From Pseudomonas sp. R4-35-07 (GTDB lineage Bacteria; Pseudomonadota; Gammaproteobacteria; Pseudomonadales; Pseudomonadaceae): a stretch of DNA of 64,000 nucleotides. Position 1 is the stretch's first letter; each line of letters opens with the position of its first letter. The stretch is taken from contig NZ_CP027732.1 of the NCBI RefSeq assembly GCF_003852235.1, positions 3,100,001 through 3,164,000 of the forward strand, in the 5' to 3' direction. Below are positions 1-9,241 of this stretch, piece after piece. Both the position numbers and the translations under genes were made by a program. The notes under the pieces were generated by a model. The model was given only the letters and a program-made list of their open reading frames with translations. It did not search any database and had not been told where the DNA came from.

Positions 1-1
1 C

Positions 2-760
2 GCCGCCGACGATCCGCACCGCTACCAGATGGGAGGCACCCCACAGGCAATAAGCGCGGTTTTCCTCGACCTGTTGCCTCAAGTCAGGGTGGCGCTGCGT
101 TCAGACAACGAGTACTACAGCGCGCCTGAATACCTGATGGCTGCCCGCGCACTCAATCAGTGGCTACGTGAGTCGCCAGACCTGCCAGACGCCAAGCTGT
201 TGGCCAACGCCGGAGCCCATCGATTCAGCCCCGACGCTGGCGTAAATGCGCTGGCGAAACAGGCCTTTGCACGCCTGCTCGACGTCATTCGCCGCCCGTC
301 ACCGTGGAATGGTCTGGCGCTTGGCCCCTTGAACCTCACGCCCCAGGAGTCCGTCCGTAGCACCGTGTTATGCAACGATTCAGTGTCCGCAGGCGAAGCA
401 TTCTGGACCGAAAAAGAAAACCAGTACGCCATCCAGTATCCGGTGGGGGGCAGTTTCTTCCCGTCGAGGCATTGCGCCGAGTGGCGCGGCCAACAGCTTG
501 ACGGGGTCCCGCAGCGAAGGCTGGCGCAGGTCGACGGCCTCTTTATGGTTCAGGCCGAATATGACGATCAGACGCCCGCAGCAGGTGCTCTCAAAGCGTT
601 CAGAAGCGTGCCTGCTGCGCACATGACGCTGCTCAAGGGCGCCTACCGACACGGCGTTTCGTTCTCCGGGTTCAACGTCTGCGTAAACAGGAACGTCGGA
701 GATTTTCTGGCCTATGGACGTAAACCTGACCGCTTCTCGATCTGCTACGAATCCCCCTGA
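2..760 (+). CDS. Alpha/beta hydrolase, C-terminal part (cut by window edge)
   Basis: The reading frame is open from base 2 and closes at 760, so the gene enters from the left and lacks its N-terminus, including the nucleophile elbow. The C-terminal third looks like the TAP-like C-terminal domain of secreted tripeptidyl or proline peptidases and related esterases. It has YDDQTPAAGA, carrying the likely catalytic Asp, and GAYRHGVS, carrying the likely catalytic His. These two motifs sit in the order expected for the last two members of the Ser-Asp-His triad. The substrate cannot be read from this fragment. Several Cys residues near the end would suit an exported enzyme. Confidence 0.7.
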   Translation, partial: AADDPHRYQMGGTPQAISAVFLDLLPQVRVALRSDNEYYSAPEYLMAARALNQWLRESPDLPDAKLLANAGAHRFSPDAGVNALAKQAFARLLDVIRRPSPWNGLALGPLNLTPQESVRSTVLCNDSVSAGEAFWTEKENQYAIQYPVGGSFFPSRHCAEWRGQQLDGVPQRRLAQVDGLFMVQAEYDDQTPAAGALKAFRSVPAAHMTLLKGAYRHGVSFSGFNVCVNRNVGDFLAYGRKPDRFSICYESP

Positions 761-768
761 ACTCAGGT

Positions 769-1908
769 TCAGCCTCGCAGCGCTGTCCGCCATAGCCGGG
801 CGATGTCCGCCGCACGCTCACGCAACAATCGCGGCGCCTCGCTGCATGCCTGGGCAAGACTCATCGGCCCCGAGGGCAGCGCAAAGGCGGCATCCACGCC
901 GTGGGCGTACATCTGCTCGTAGCCATCGCCCAGGGTTCCGGCGATCACGATCACCGGGACATTGTGTTGCCGGGCAATACGCGCCACGCCAAACGGGGTT
1001 TTCCCGCGCAGGGTCTGGGCATCGAAGCGGCCTTCGCCGGTGATGACCAGGTCGGCGCCACGCACCACGGCGTCGAGGCCAACCAGCTCGGCCACCACTT
1101 CAACGCCGGCGCGGAACTGCGCGCCGAGGAATGCCTTCGCGGCGAACCCCAAGCCGCCAGCGGCGCCGCTGCCCGGTTCGTCACGCACGTCCTGGGCCAG
1201 CACCCTGGCGCAATGGTCGGCAAAATGACCAAGGGCAGCATCCAACTGCTGCACCTGTTCGGGGTTGGCGCCTTTTTGCGGGCCGAAAATCGCCGAGGCG
1301 CCGTGGGGACCGCACAGCGGGTTGTTCACATCCGCCGCGATTTCGAAGCAGACCCGCGCCAAGCGTGGGTCGAGGTTTTCCAGGTTAATACGCGCCAGGC
1401 CGCTCAACGCCAAGCCACCGGGTGCCAAGGGCTGGTTCTGGGCGTCGAACAACTGCACGCCGAGCGCTTGCATCGCGCCTGCGCCGCCATCGTTGGTGGC
1501 ACTGCCGCCGATCGCCAGGATAATGCGCCGGGCGCCCAGGTCGAGCGCGGCGCGGATCAGCTCGCCGGTGCCATACGTGCTGCTGGAGCAGGCGTCACGC
1601 TGGCCCGGTGCAACCAACTGCAGGCCGCTGGCCTCAGCCATTTCGATGATCGCGGTGTGGCTGTCGGCCAACCAGCCCCAATGCGCCTGCACCGTATCGC
1701 CCATTGGCCCGCGCACGGCCTGGCTGCGCAATTGGCCGTTACACGCGGCGAGCACTGCTTCGACCGTCCCCTCACCGCCGTCCGCCATCGGGCATTGCAC
1801 CAGCTGTGCGTCAGGCCAGACCTGAGCCAACCCTTGCGCAATGGCCTGGGCGACCCCTTCGGCACTCAGGCTGTCCTTGAACGAGTCGGGGGCGATGATG
1901 ATTTTCAT
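769..1908 (-). CDS. Glycerate kinase
   Basis: Phosphorylates D-glycerate with ATP, feeding glycerate from sugar-acid or glyoxylate breakdown into glycolysis. The protein starts MKIIIAPDSFKDSL and has CPMADGGEGT, both signatures of the GarK/GlxK family, plus GGSATNDGGAG and a C-terminal ITGEGRFDAQT. I chose the ATG at 1908 (379 aa, the family length) because GGAG lies just upstream and the family motif begins there; an in-frame extension to 2058 has no such support. It lies downstream of a CdaR-type regulator on the same strand, and a sugar-acid transporter diverges from that regulator. Confidence 0.93.
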   Translation of the reverse strand: MKIIIAPDSFKDSLSAEGVAQAIAQGLAQVWPDAQLVQCPMADGGEGTVEAVLAACNGQLRSQAVRGPMGDTVQAHWGWLADSHTAIIEMAEASGLQLVAPGQRDACSSSTYGTGELIRAALDLGARRIILAIGGSATNDGGAGAMQALGVQLFDAQNQPLAPGGLALSGLARINLENLDPRLARVCFEIAADVNNPLCGPHGASAIFGPQKGANPEQVQQLDAALGHFADHCARVLAQDVRDEPGSGAAGGLGFAAKAFLGAQFRAGVEVVAELVGLDAVVRGADLVITGEGRFDAQTLRGKTPFGVARIARQHNVPVIVIAGTLGDGYEQMYAHGVDAAFALPSGPMSLAQACSEAPRLLRERAADIARLWRTALRG

Positions 1909-2005
1909 GGGCGTTCTCCGGTTTTTATAACGCCCATGCTGCCAGTTGGCACGGCGGATGACGCCGGTCCGATGCACAAGTGCGGCTGAGGTTTGTTGTT
2001 CATTT

Positions 2006-3106
2006 TTACAAAGCCTGGGGCAACAGTTGCACGCCCAGGTACAGCGCAAGCATGCCATCCAGGCTCAGCGGGTCGACGCCGCTCAGTTCGGCAATCCGTT
2101 CCATGCGGTAGCGCAGGCTGTTGCGGTGAATCCCCAGGGCATCGGCACAGGCCTGGCTTTGCCCGTCGTGGTCGCACCATGCGCGCAGCGTGGCCAGCAG
2201 TTGGCCGTTGTTGTCCCTGGCGAGGACTTTGCGCAGCGGGTTGAGCAATTCATCCAGGGCATCGTCGTTACGATGGCGCCAGAGCATGACCGGCAGACGA
2301 TAGCGGTTGAGGATCAACAGGCGCGAATGCGGCAGGATATCGCGACCGTAGGCCAGCAAATCGCTGACACGGCGATAGCACCGGCGCAACCCGGCCAAAC
2401 CTTGCGCCTGCCCGCCTACGGCGACCCGCAATACAGTCCAGCCCAGGCCGTCGAGCTTTTCCAGCAGGCGCGGGTTATCGATCTGCACTGACGCGGGTCG
2501 ACACCACAACAGCGACAACGGCGCTGAACTGACGCACCAACTGTCCGGATAACGCGACGTCAGCCAGGCACTCAAGGCTTCGGCCGACTGCCCCGCGCCC
2601 AGTTCGAACAGGTAAGGCGTACGCGCCAGTTGCGGCTTGAGGCCCAGTTGTTGCGCTTCGTCGACCAGGCGCGGCGAGTCACCGGTATCGGCCAGCAGCA
2701 ATGCCAGCAGGTCGTCACAGCGCTGGCGCCGCCACTGCTGCTCGGCCTGCTGGTGGCGGTGACTGACCAGCATCTCGGCGGTCATGCGCACCAGTTCGGC
2801 GTAGGTGCGCAGGCCTTGGGGTTCGCCGGTGATACCCAGCACACCGATCAAGCGCTGATCATGCATCAGCGGCAAGTTGATGCCAGGCAGCACACCCTTG
2901 AGGTGCTTGGCGGTCTGCCCATCGATTTCCACCACGCGCCCGTTCGCCAGCACCAGTTGGGCGCCTTCGTGGCGGGTGTTGATGCGTTCCGGTTCGCCGC
3001 TGCCGAGGATCAGGCCCTGGTTGTCCATAACGTTGACGTTGTAGGGCAGGATCGCCATGGTGCGATCGACGATATCCTGTGCCAGCTCATGATCAAGCTC
3101 GAACAT
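2006..3106 (-). CDS. cdaR: CdaR-type sugar diacid regulator
   Basis: Transcription factor of about 366 aa. Residues 5-135 form a sugar-diacid recognition domain (starts MFELDHELAQDIVDRTM). A central degenerate GGDEF-like region follows. The end is a PucR-type helix-turn-helix (CADALGIHRNSLRYRMERI). E. coli CdaR activates glucarate, galactarate and glycerate genes. Here the gene lies between glycerate kinase and a divergent MFS transporter, so it probably senses glycerate or a sugar diacid and controls both. The ATG at 3106 has a GGAAGGA Shine-Dalgarno; the longer ORF to 3193 adds a non-conserved Cys-rich leader. Confidence 0.88.
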   Translation of the reverse strand: MFELDHELAQDIVDRTMAILPYNVNVMDNQGLILGSGEPERINTRHEGAQLVLANGRVVEIDGQTAKHLKGVLPGINLPLMHDQRLIGVLGITGEPQGLRTYAELVRMTAEMLVSHRHQQAEQQWRRQRCDDLLALLLADTGDSPRLVDEAQQLGLKPQLARTPYLFELGAGQSAEALSAWLTSRYPDSWCVSSAPLSLLWCRPASVQIDNPRLLEKLDGLGWTVLRVAVGGQAQGLAGLRRCYRRVSDLLAYGRDILPHSRLLILNRYRLPVMLWRHRNDDALDELLNPLRKVLARDNNGQLLATLRAWCDHDGQSQACADALGIHRNSLRYRMERIAELSGVDPLSLDGMLALYLGVQLLPQAL

Positions 3107-3267
3107 GGGGCTATTTTCCTTCCAAAGCGAATTGGTCACCGGCACAGCGCAAAGCGGGCATGGCTGTGCGCAAGCACAAAGACAGTTGCCCATCGCGTCG
3201 CCGAGACTGTTTGGGCGATCAACGTTACCCTCGCATCGCTAAAAAACATAATAAAGAGAGACTCGCC
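3107..3267. promoter_or_regulatory. Divergent promoter region between cdaR and MFS transporter
   Basis: These 161 bases separate the start of the CdaR-type regulator (left) from the start of the MFS transporter (right). Both promoters must lie here, and this is the natural place for a CdaR operator. I see AAAGAGAG as the transporter's ribosome site at 3253-3260 but could not define a convincing operator repeat by eye. Confidence 0.4.
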
Positions 3268-4578
3268 ATGTCACAGAGCGCCGCCGCAGCACTGGCCACC
3301 GATGACGATAAAAACGCCATCTACAAGCGCGTTACCCTGCGCCTGATCCCCTTCATCTTTATCTGCTACCTGTTCAACTACCTTGACCGGGTGAACGTTG
3401 GCTTTGCCAAGTTGCAGATGCTCGACGCGTTGAAATTCAGTGAAACCGTGTACGGCCTGGGTGCCGGGATCTTCTTTATCGGCTACGTGCTGTGTGGCGT
3501 GCCGAGCAACCTGGCGCTGACCCGGTTCGGGCCAAGGCGCTGGATAGCGCTGATGATGATCGTGTGGGGCACCTTGTCCACCTGCCTATTGTTCGTGACC
3601 ACCCCGACGCATTTCTACACCTTGCGCCTGTTCACCGGCGCCGCCGAGGCGGGGTTCTTTCCCGGTGTGGTGCTGTACCTCTCGCAGTGGTTTCCGACGT
3701 TTCGCCGAGGCCGGATCATGGCGCTATTCATGTCCGCGATTCCGGTCTCCGGCCTGCTCGGCAGCCCGTTCTCCGGCTGGATTCTCAACCACTTTGCGGC
3801 AGGTCAAGGCGGCCTCGCCGGTTGGCAGTGGATGTTCCTGTTGCAAGGCATTCCCACCGTGATCCTCGGCGCCCTCGCCTACTTCCTGCTCAGTGACAGC
3901 TTCGCCCACGCCAAGTGGCTCAAACCCCACGAACGCGCGGTACTGGAAGCCGACCAGGCCACCGATCTTGCGAACAAACCGAAGACCACCACCGACTCCC
4001 TGGCCGAGGTGTTCAAGAACCCGGCGATCTGGGCGTTCGGCCTGATTTACTTCTGCATCCAGAGCGGCGTCTACGCGATCAACTTCTGGCTGCCGTCGAT
4101 CATCAAGAACCTGGGGTTCAGCGATAACCTGGTGATCGGCTGGCTAAGTGCGATCCCGTACCTGCTGGCCGCAGTCTTCATGTTGCTGGTGGGCCGTTCC
4201 GCAGACTTGCGCAAGGAACGCCGGTGGCACTTGGTGGTGCCGATGCTGATGGGCGCAATTGGCCTGGTGATCGCGGTGAATTTCGCTACCACCCCGGCTA
4301 TCGCCATTCTCGGCCTGACGATCGCCACCATGGGCGCCCTCACCGGGCTGCCGATGTTCTGGCCGGTGCCCACCGCCATGCTCAGCGCGGGCGCGGCGGC
4401 GGGTGGGCTGGCGTTGATCAACTCTATGGGCCAGATGGCCGGGTTTCTCAGCCCCTACATCGTCGGGTTCGTGAAGGATGCGACGGGCTCCACGGATGTG
4501 GCGTTGTACTTGCTGGCAGCGGTGATCGTGGCCGGCAGTGTGTTGGCGTTGCGCATGACACGCACCTTGAAGGTGTAA
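3268..4578 (+). CDS. MFS transporter, anion:cation symporter family
   Basis: A 436-aa integral membrane protein with twelve hydrophobic segments. It has the ACS-family N-terminal signature FICYLFNYLDRVNVGFAKLQ and the loop RFGPRRWIALMM after helix 2-3. This family (TtuB, GudP, GarP, phthalate permeases) imports organic acids such as tartrate, glucarate and glycerate with protons or Na+. Its position opposite a CdaR regulator and near glycerate kinase suggests uptake of glycerate or a sugar diacid that yields glycerate; this is inference. The ATG at 3268 has a purine-rich AAAGAGAG ribosome site. Confidence 0.88.
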   Translation: MSQSAAAALATDDDKNAIYKRVTLRLIPFIFICYLFNYLDRVNVGFAKLQMLDALKFSETVYGLGAGIFFIGYVLCGVPSNLALTRFGPRRWIALMMIVWGTLSTCLLFVTTPTHFYTLRLFTGAAEAGFFPGVVLYLSQWFPTFRRGRIMALFMSAIPVSGLLGSPFSGWILNHFAAGQGGLAGWQWMFLLQGIPTVILGALAYFLLSDSFAHAKWLKPHERAVLEADQATDLANKPKTTTDSLAEVFKNPAIWAFGLIYFCIQSGVYAINFWLPSIIKNLGFSDNLVIGWLSAIPYLLAAVFMLLVGRSADLRKERRWHLVVPMLMGAIGLVIAVNFATTPAIAILGLTIATMGALTGLPMFWPVPTAMLSAGAAAGGLALINSMGQMAGFLSPYIVGFVKDATGSTDVALYLLAAVIVAGSVLALRMTRTLKV

Positions 4579-4744
4579 AGCGCCCATCGCCTGCAGGTAT
4601 CGGAACGGGTGAAAGTGCTGCGGCGTTTTCTACAGGCGCTGCCAGACGTTGCTGAGCGCGTGAAGAAATACGCACAGGGCTTGTTCCAGAGCGTTGGTGT
4701 CTGGTATTGCATGAGCCACGTTTGCCTGCCATGAGGAGCTTTGC

Positions 4745-5758
4745 ATGATTTACCGCACATTGGGCCAGTCCGGGTTGAAGGTCAGCGCACTGACACTGGG
4801 CACCATGATGTTTGGCGAACAGACCAGCACCGAAGACTCGCTGCGCATCATCGATAAGGCCTGGAGTCAAGGCATCAACTTTATCGACACCGCCGACATC
4901 TACACCGGCGGGCGCTCCGAGGAGATCGTCGGCGAGGCCATCGCGCGCAACCGCCAGGACTGGGTGGTGGCGTCGAAGGTCGGGATCGGCCCGGTGGATG
5001 GCGTGCCCAACCGCAACGGGCTGAGCCGCAAACGCCTGTTCAACGCGCTGGAGGCGAGCCTAGCGCGTTTGGACACCGATTACCTGGACATCTACTACCT
5101 GCACCGCGAGGACCACGACACGCCGCTGGAAGTCACGGTATCAGCGATCGGCGACCTGATTCGCCAGGGCAAAGTGCGCTACTGGGGGTTATCCAACTAC
5201 CGTGGCTGGCGTATTGCCGAGGTCATCCGCGTGGCCGAGCGCCTGGGCGTTGACAGGCCCATCATCAGTCAGCCGTTGTACAACATCGTCAATCGCCAGG
5301 CCGAGGTCGAGCAAATCACCGCCGCGGCTGCCTATGGACTGGGCGTGGTGCCCTACAGCCCGTTGGCGCGTGGCGTGCTCAGCGGCAAGTACGCCCCCGA
5401 CCTGACACCTGAACCGGGCAGCCGCGCGGCACGCCAGGACAAACGCATCCTGGAAACCGAATGGCGCGTCGAATCGCTGCGCATCGCCCAGCAGATCCAG
5501 CAATACACCCAGGGCCGTGGCGTGGGAATGGTTGAGTTCGCGATCGCCTGGGTGCTGAACAACGCGGCAGTGAGTTCGGCGATTGTCGGCCCGCGCACCG
5601 AGGCGCAGTGGGATGCATATACCGGGGCATTGGCGGTAGAGATCACGGCGCAGGATGAGGCGTTCGTCGACTCATTGGTAACGCCGGGGCATTCGTCCAC
5701 GCCGGGCTTCAATGACGTCGGGCATTTCGTGTCGGGCCGAGTGACGCGTTCTCGCTGA
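4745..5758 (+). CDS. Aldo/keto reductase
   Basis: NADPH-dependent oxidoreductase of the AKR superfamily, 337 aa, TIM-barrel. The catalytic tetrad is visible: Asp48 and Tyr53 in FIDTADIYTGG, Lys78 in VVASKVG and His120 in YYLHRED. Late motifs WVLNNAAVSSAIVGPRT resemble the cofactor-binding strand of the YghZ/Tas type. The start has a good AGGAG ribosome site (4733-4737). The physiological substrate is not deducible. No operon partner: rarD follows after 136 bases. Confidence 0.9.
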   Translation: MIYRTLGQSGLKVSALTLGTMMFGEQTSTEDSLRIIDKAWSQGINFIDTADIYTGGRSEEIVGEAIARNRQDWVVASKVGIGPVDGVPNRNGLSRKRLFNALEASLARLDTDYLDIYYLHREDHDTPLEVTVSAIGDLIRQGKVRYWGLSNYRGWRIAEVIRVAERLGVDRPIISQPLYNIVNRQAEVEQITAAAAYGLGVVPYSPLARGVLSGKYAPDLTPEPGSRAARQDKRILETEWRVESLRIAQQIQQYTQGRGVGMVEFAIAWVLNNAAVSSAIVGPRTEAQWDAYTGALAVEITAQDEAFVDSLVTPGHSSTPGFNDVGHFVSGRVTRSR

Positions 5759-5894
5759 CCACGAAAACGCGTTCAAACCGCGCATTACACGAAAATTTAC
5801 GCAAGCCCGCCCCAAAACAGCGCAGCGCTTTGACGCTAAAAGCACCATAATCCTCTGCTGGAATTGGATCTGAATCGGCTTTCGCGAGGACAGC

Positions 5895-6776
5895 GTGTCT
5901 AAAGGTGTTGCGTTATCGGTATTGGCCTCGGTGTTGTTCGCCGTGATGTATTACTTCACGTCCCTGCTCACACCGTTGAGTGGCCTGGAAATTTTCGGCT
6001 GGCGCATGTTGCTGACCGTGCCCTGCATGACCGTATTCATGGTAGTCAGCGGCGAATGGCGGCGGGTGTGGGAGTTGCTGCGTCTGCTGGCGGCCAGGCC
6101 GCGCTTGATCGGCGGCGTGCTGGTGTCGTCTGCGTTGCTCGGCGTGCAGTTATGGCTGTTCATGTGGGCACCGCTCAATGGCCGCAGCCTGGATGTGTCG
6201 GTGGGGTATTTCCTGTTGCCGCTGACCATGGTGTTGACCGGACGCCTGGTCTACGGCGAACAGTTGTCGCGCTTGCAGCAGATCGCCGTGGTATTTGCCG
6301 CATTGGGTGTGCTCAACGAGCTGTACCAGGCCGGCGGTTTTTCCTGGGCGACCCTGGTAGTGATCATCGGTTACCCCGTGTATTTCGTGGTGCGTAAATA
6401 CCTGACCACCGACCATCTGGGCGGCCTGTGGCTGGACATGGCGTTGATGCTACCGGTGGCCTGGTGGTTCGTGCAAAGCGGCGAACAAGGCTTTGCGGTA
6501 CTGGATGCACAGCCCAAGCTCTACGCGTTGATTCCCATGCTGGGCGTCATCAGTGCCTCGGCGCTGGTGAGCTATATCATCGCCAGCCGTTTGCTGGCCT
6601 TCAGCCTGTTCGGCCTGCTCAGTTATGTGGAGCCGGTGTTGTTGCTGGCAGTCGCGCTACTGCTGGGTGAAGGCATCAAGGGCGGGCAATGGCTGACCTA
6701 TATCCCGATCTGGCTGGCGGTGATGGTGCTGGTGTATGAGGGATTCAAGCACTTGGTGCGTCAGCGCAAGGCTTGA
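5895..6776 (+). CDS. rarD: RarD-type EamA permease
   Basis: A 293-aa inner-membrane protein with about ten hydrophobic helices. It matches RarD (chloramphenicol-sensitivity protein), a drug/metabolite transporter subfamily recognised here by the early FGWRMLLTVPCM and the helix VGYFLLPLTMVLTGRLVYGE. The transported substrate is not established for the family. The start is GTG at 5895, chosen because GCGAGGA stands at the right distance upstream and the first helix begins immediately after. A REPIN follows the stop codon. Confidence 0.85.
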   Translation: MSKGVALSVLASVLFAVMYYFTSLLTPLSGLEIFGWRMLLTVPCMTVFMVVSGEWRRVWELLRLLAARPRLIGGVLVSSALLGVQLWLFMWAPLNGRSLDVSVGYFLLPLTMVLTGRLVYGEQLSRLQQIAVVFAALGVLNELYQAGGFSWATLVVIIGYPVYFVVRKYLTTDHLGGLWLDMALMLPVAWWFVQSGEQGFAVLDAQPKLYALIPMLGVISASALVSYIIASRLLAFSLFGLLSYVEPVLLLAVALLLGEGIKGGQWLTYIPIWLAVMVLVYEGFKHLVRQRKA

Positions 6777-6785
6777 CTCGGTCAA

Positions 6786-6880
6786 AAATGTGGGAGGGGG
6801 CTTGCCCCCGATAAGGCAGTGTCAGTCAGCGCATATGTGACTGAGCCACCGCCATCGGGGGCAAGCCCCCTCCCACATTT
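6786..6880. repeat. REPIN (paired inverted REP elements)
   Basis: Two 27-base arms at 6786-6812 and 6854-6880 are perfect reverse complements. Each contains the GTGGGAGGGGGCTTGCCCCC core typical of fluorescent Pseudomonas REPs, so each is itself a small hairpin. The pair can fold into one long cruciform. It lies between the 3' ends of rarD and hpd, the usual extragenic setting, and may also limit read-through between these convergent genes. Confidence 0.92.
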
Positions 6881-6907
6881 GATCGCTATTGTGTCAGGGA
6901 TTATTGC

Positions 6908-7984
6908 TTAGTCAGCGGTCAACACACCGCGACGCACCTGATCACGCTCAATGGACTCGAACAACGCCTTGAAATTGCCCTCGCCGAAGCCATCATCGCC
7001 TTTACGCTGAATGAATTCGAAGAACACCGGGCCCATCAGGGTTTCCGAGAAGATCTGCAGCAGCAGGCGCTTGTCGCCCTCGATCGAGGAGCCATCGAGC
7101 AAAATGCCGCGCGCCTGCAGTTGGTCCACCGGTTCGCCGTGGTTCGGCAAGCGGCCTTCGAGCATCTCGTAGTAGGTGTCCGGCGGCGCGGTCATGAAAC
7201 GCATGCCGATCTTCTTCAGCGCGTCCCAGGTCTTGACCAGGTCGTCCGTGAGGAACGCCACATGCTGGATGCCCTCGCCGTTGAACTGCATCAGGAACTC
7301 TTCGATCTGGCCGGCGCCCTTGGAGGACTCTTCGTTCAACGGGATGCGGATCATGCCATCCGGCGCGCTCATGGCCTTGGAGGTCAGGCCGGTGTATTCG
7401 CCCTTGATATCGAAGTAGCGCGCTTCACGGAAGTTGAACAGCTTCTCGTAGAAGTTGGCCCAATAAGCCATGCGGCCGCGGTAGACGTTGTGGGTCAGGT
7501 GATCGATCACCTTCAGGCCGGCGCCCTGCGGGTTACGGTCTACGCCTTCGAGGTAGACGAAGTCGATGTCATAGATCGAGCTGCCTTCGCCAAAACGGTC
7601 GATCAGGTACAGCGGCGCCCCGCCGATGCCTTTGATCGCTGGCAGGTTCAATTCCATCGGGCCGGTGTCGATATGAATCGGCTGGGCCCCGAGTTCCAGG
7701 GCGCGCTTGTAGGCTTCCTGCGAGTTCTTCACGCGAAACGCCATGCCGCACACCGACGGCCCATGCTCGGCGGCGAAGTACGAGGCCAGGCTGTTGGGCT
7801 CATTATTGAGGACCAGATTGATCTCGCCCTGGCGGAACAGGTGCACGTTCTTGGAGCGGTGGGTTGCAACCTTGGTGAAGCCCATGATCTCGAAGATCGG
7901 CTCCAGGATGCCCGGGGTCGGCGAGGCGAATTCAATGAACTCAAAGCCCATCAGGCCCATCGGGTTTTCGTATTGGTCGGTCAT
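6908..7984 (-). CDS. hpd: 4-hydroxyphenylpyruvate dioxygenase
   Basis: Non-heme Fe(II) enzyme converting 4-hydroxyphenylpyruvate to homogentisate in tyrosine and phenylalanine degradation and pyomelanin formation. At 358 aa it has the standard Pseudomonas length. The iron ligands are visible: His162 in VIDHLTHNV, His240 in IQHVAFLT and Glu322 in FFEFIQRKG. The ATG at 7984 has GAGG upstream. It appears monocistronic; the homogentisate genes are not in this window. Confidence 0.97.
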   Translation of the reverse strand: MTDQYENPMGLMGFEFIEFASPTPGILEPIFEIMGFTKVATHRSKNVHLFRQGEINLVLNNEPNSLASYFAAEHGPSVCGMAFRVKNSQEAYKRALELGAQPIHIDTGPMELNLPAIKGIGGAPLYLIDRFGEGSSIYDIDFVYLEGVDRNPQGAGLKVIDHLTHNVYRGRMAYWANFYEKLFNFREARYFDIKGEYTGLTSKAMSAPDGMIRIPLNEESSKGAGQIEEFLMQFNGEGIQHVAFLTDDLVKTWDALKKIGMRFMTAPPDTYYEMLEGRLPNHGEPVDQLQARGILLDGSSIEGDKRLLLQIFSETLMGPVFFEFIQRKGDDGFGEGNFKALFESIERDQVRRGVLTAD

Positions 7985-8244
7985 GTTCGGTGCCTCATCA
8001 TGCTTGCGGTAACAACTAGTTATTTACTAGCTATATGGTTATTTGCGGGCAAGGATGAGGTCAGCGGGTGGCGCACAGGAAAGGCCTCGCACGCTGCGGG
8101 CGAGGAAGTCACCAAAGATGAGGGGCGAACCGAGTTGCTTCATGTCATCAGTCTCTGACGGCGAGGCTTGCGTGAGCGCAAGTCCATATTCTTGTATGCG
8201 TAAATCGATTCTACACAGCGTAACCGTGTTTGTCCGTACTCTTA

Positions 8245-9168
8245 TCAAATCTCCATTGCCTTGCCTTGCGCAAGGGGTTTGTTACACAGGTAAATGCCCA
8301 GCAGGATCACACCGCCGCCAAGCAGCATGGGCAGCGTCAGGTGTTCGCCAAGTAACAACGCCGCGCAAATGACGGCGGTCAGCGGGTTGAGCGCAATGAA
8401 CACACCGGAACGCGTCGCGCCGATGCGCCGAATGCCATCGTAATAGCCGATATAGGCCAGGGCCGAGCCCATTATGCCCAGGTACCCCAAGCTGGCCCAT
8501 TGCGACACATGCAGCACGCTCAGGCCCGCCAGGGTCATGCGCCCGGTGACAAGGATCGCAGCCAGGAGCATCACCGTGCCCAGCAGAATTGACCATGTCA
8601 CGGTTTGCAACGGCCCCAGGCTTTGATTCAACTGGCGCGAGCCCAATGAATAGACGCCCCACCCGACGACGCAGCCGAGTATCAACAGATCGCCACGCCA
8701 GGCATCCACATTGCCCTGCAGCAATAGCGGGTTGCGACTGATAATGACAGCCGCCGCCCCGCCCAGGCACAGCGCAATACCCACGCACTTGGCGCGCTCC
8801 AGACACTCGTTGAACAACCACCAACCCGCCAGGCCGATCACGGCCGGGTTCAAGGCGACAATCAGTGAAGCCCGCGACGCATTGACGTAATGCAACCCAT
8901 AGAAAAAGCACAGGTTGTAGAAAAAAATCCCGAAGAAACCCAGCGTCGCCAATTGCACCCATTGCCGTGGGCTCGGGCAGGTCAATCGGACCCGGGCGAA
9001 CAGCATGTACAACGACAACGCCACGCTGGCCAGCACAAAGCGCAAGCTTGCCGCCAGTAACGGGTCTACCTGATCGGCCAGGTAGCGCCCGGCAACGAAG
9101 GTTCCGCCCCAGATAACGCTGACAGCGGCAAGCTTGAGATAAGTGAAACCATCAGCAATGCGGCGCAT
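8245..9168 (-). CDS. EamA-family DMT transporter
   Basis: A 307-aa membrane protein with ten predicted helices in two EamA repeats. The first begins SVIWGGTFVAGRYLAD and the second around LGCVVGWGVYSLGSR. Members export amino acids, metabolites or toxic compounds. It is transcribed divergently from a LysR regulator 73 bases away, with a clear inverted-repeat operator between them, so the regulator very probably controls this exporter. The upstream gap to hpd (7985-8244) holds only scattered small ORFs that I do not support. Confidence 0.88.
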   Translation of the reverse strand: MRRIADGFTYLKLAAVSVIWGGTFVAGRYLADQVDPLLAASLRFVLASVALSLYMLFARVRLTCPSPRQWVQLATLGFFGIFFYNLCFFYGLHYVNASRASLIVALNPAVIGLAGWWLFNECLERAKCVGIALCLGGAAAVIISRNPLLLQGNVDAWRGDLLILGCVVGWGVYSLGSRQLNQSLGPLQTVTWSILLGTVMLLAAILVTGRMTLAGLSVLHVSQWASLGYLGIMGSALAYIGYYDGIRRIGATRSGVFIALNPLTAVICAALLLGEHLTLPMLLGGGVILLGIYLCNKPLAQGKAMEI

Positions 9169-9175
9169 AAATTTG

Positions 9176-9207
9176 CTCGAAGAATAAGGGAGAGCCTATT
9201 CTTCAAG
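9176..9207. promoter_or_regulatory. LysR-type operator between exporter and regulator
   Basis: An interrupted inverted repeat lies in the 73-base divergent gap: GAAGAATA (9179-9186), ten bases, TATTCTTC (9197-9204). Three further outward bases on each side match except one (CTC versus CTT). Its T-rich/A-rich dyad form and its location fit the recognition site of the adjacent LysR protein. Binding is inferred. Confidence 0.7.
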
Positions 9208-9241
9208 TAATGATCAATCATCGTAAAATGAGTCTTTCCTC

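Noticed and set aside
7985..8244. Small ORFs between hpd and the EamA exporter
   Set aside because: Overlapping ORFs on both strands with no ribosome site, motif or signal; treated as promoter region.
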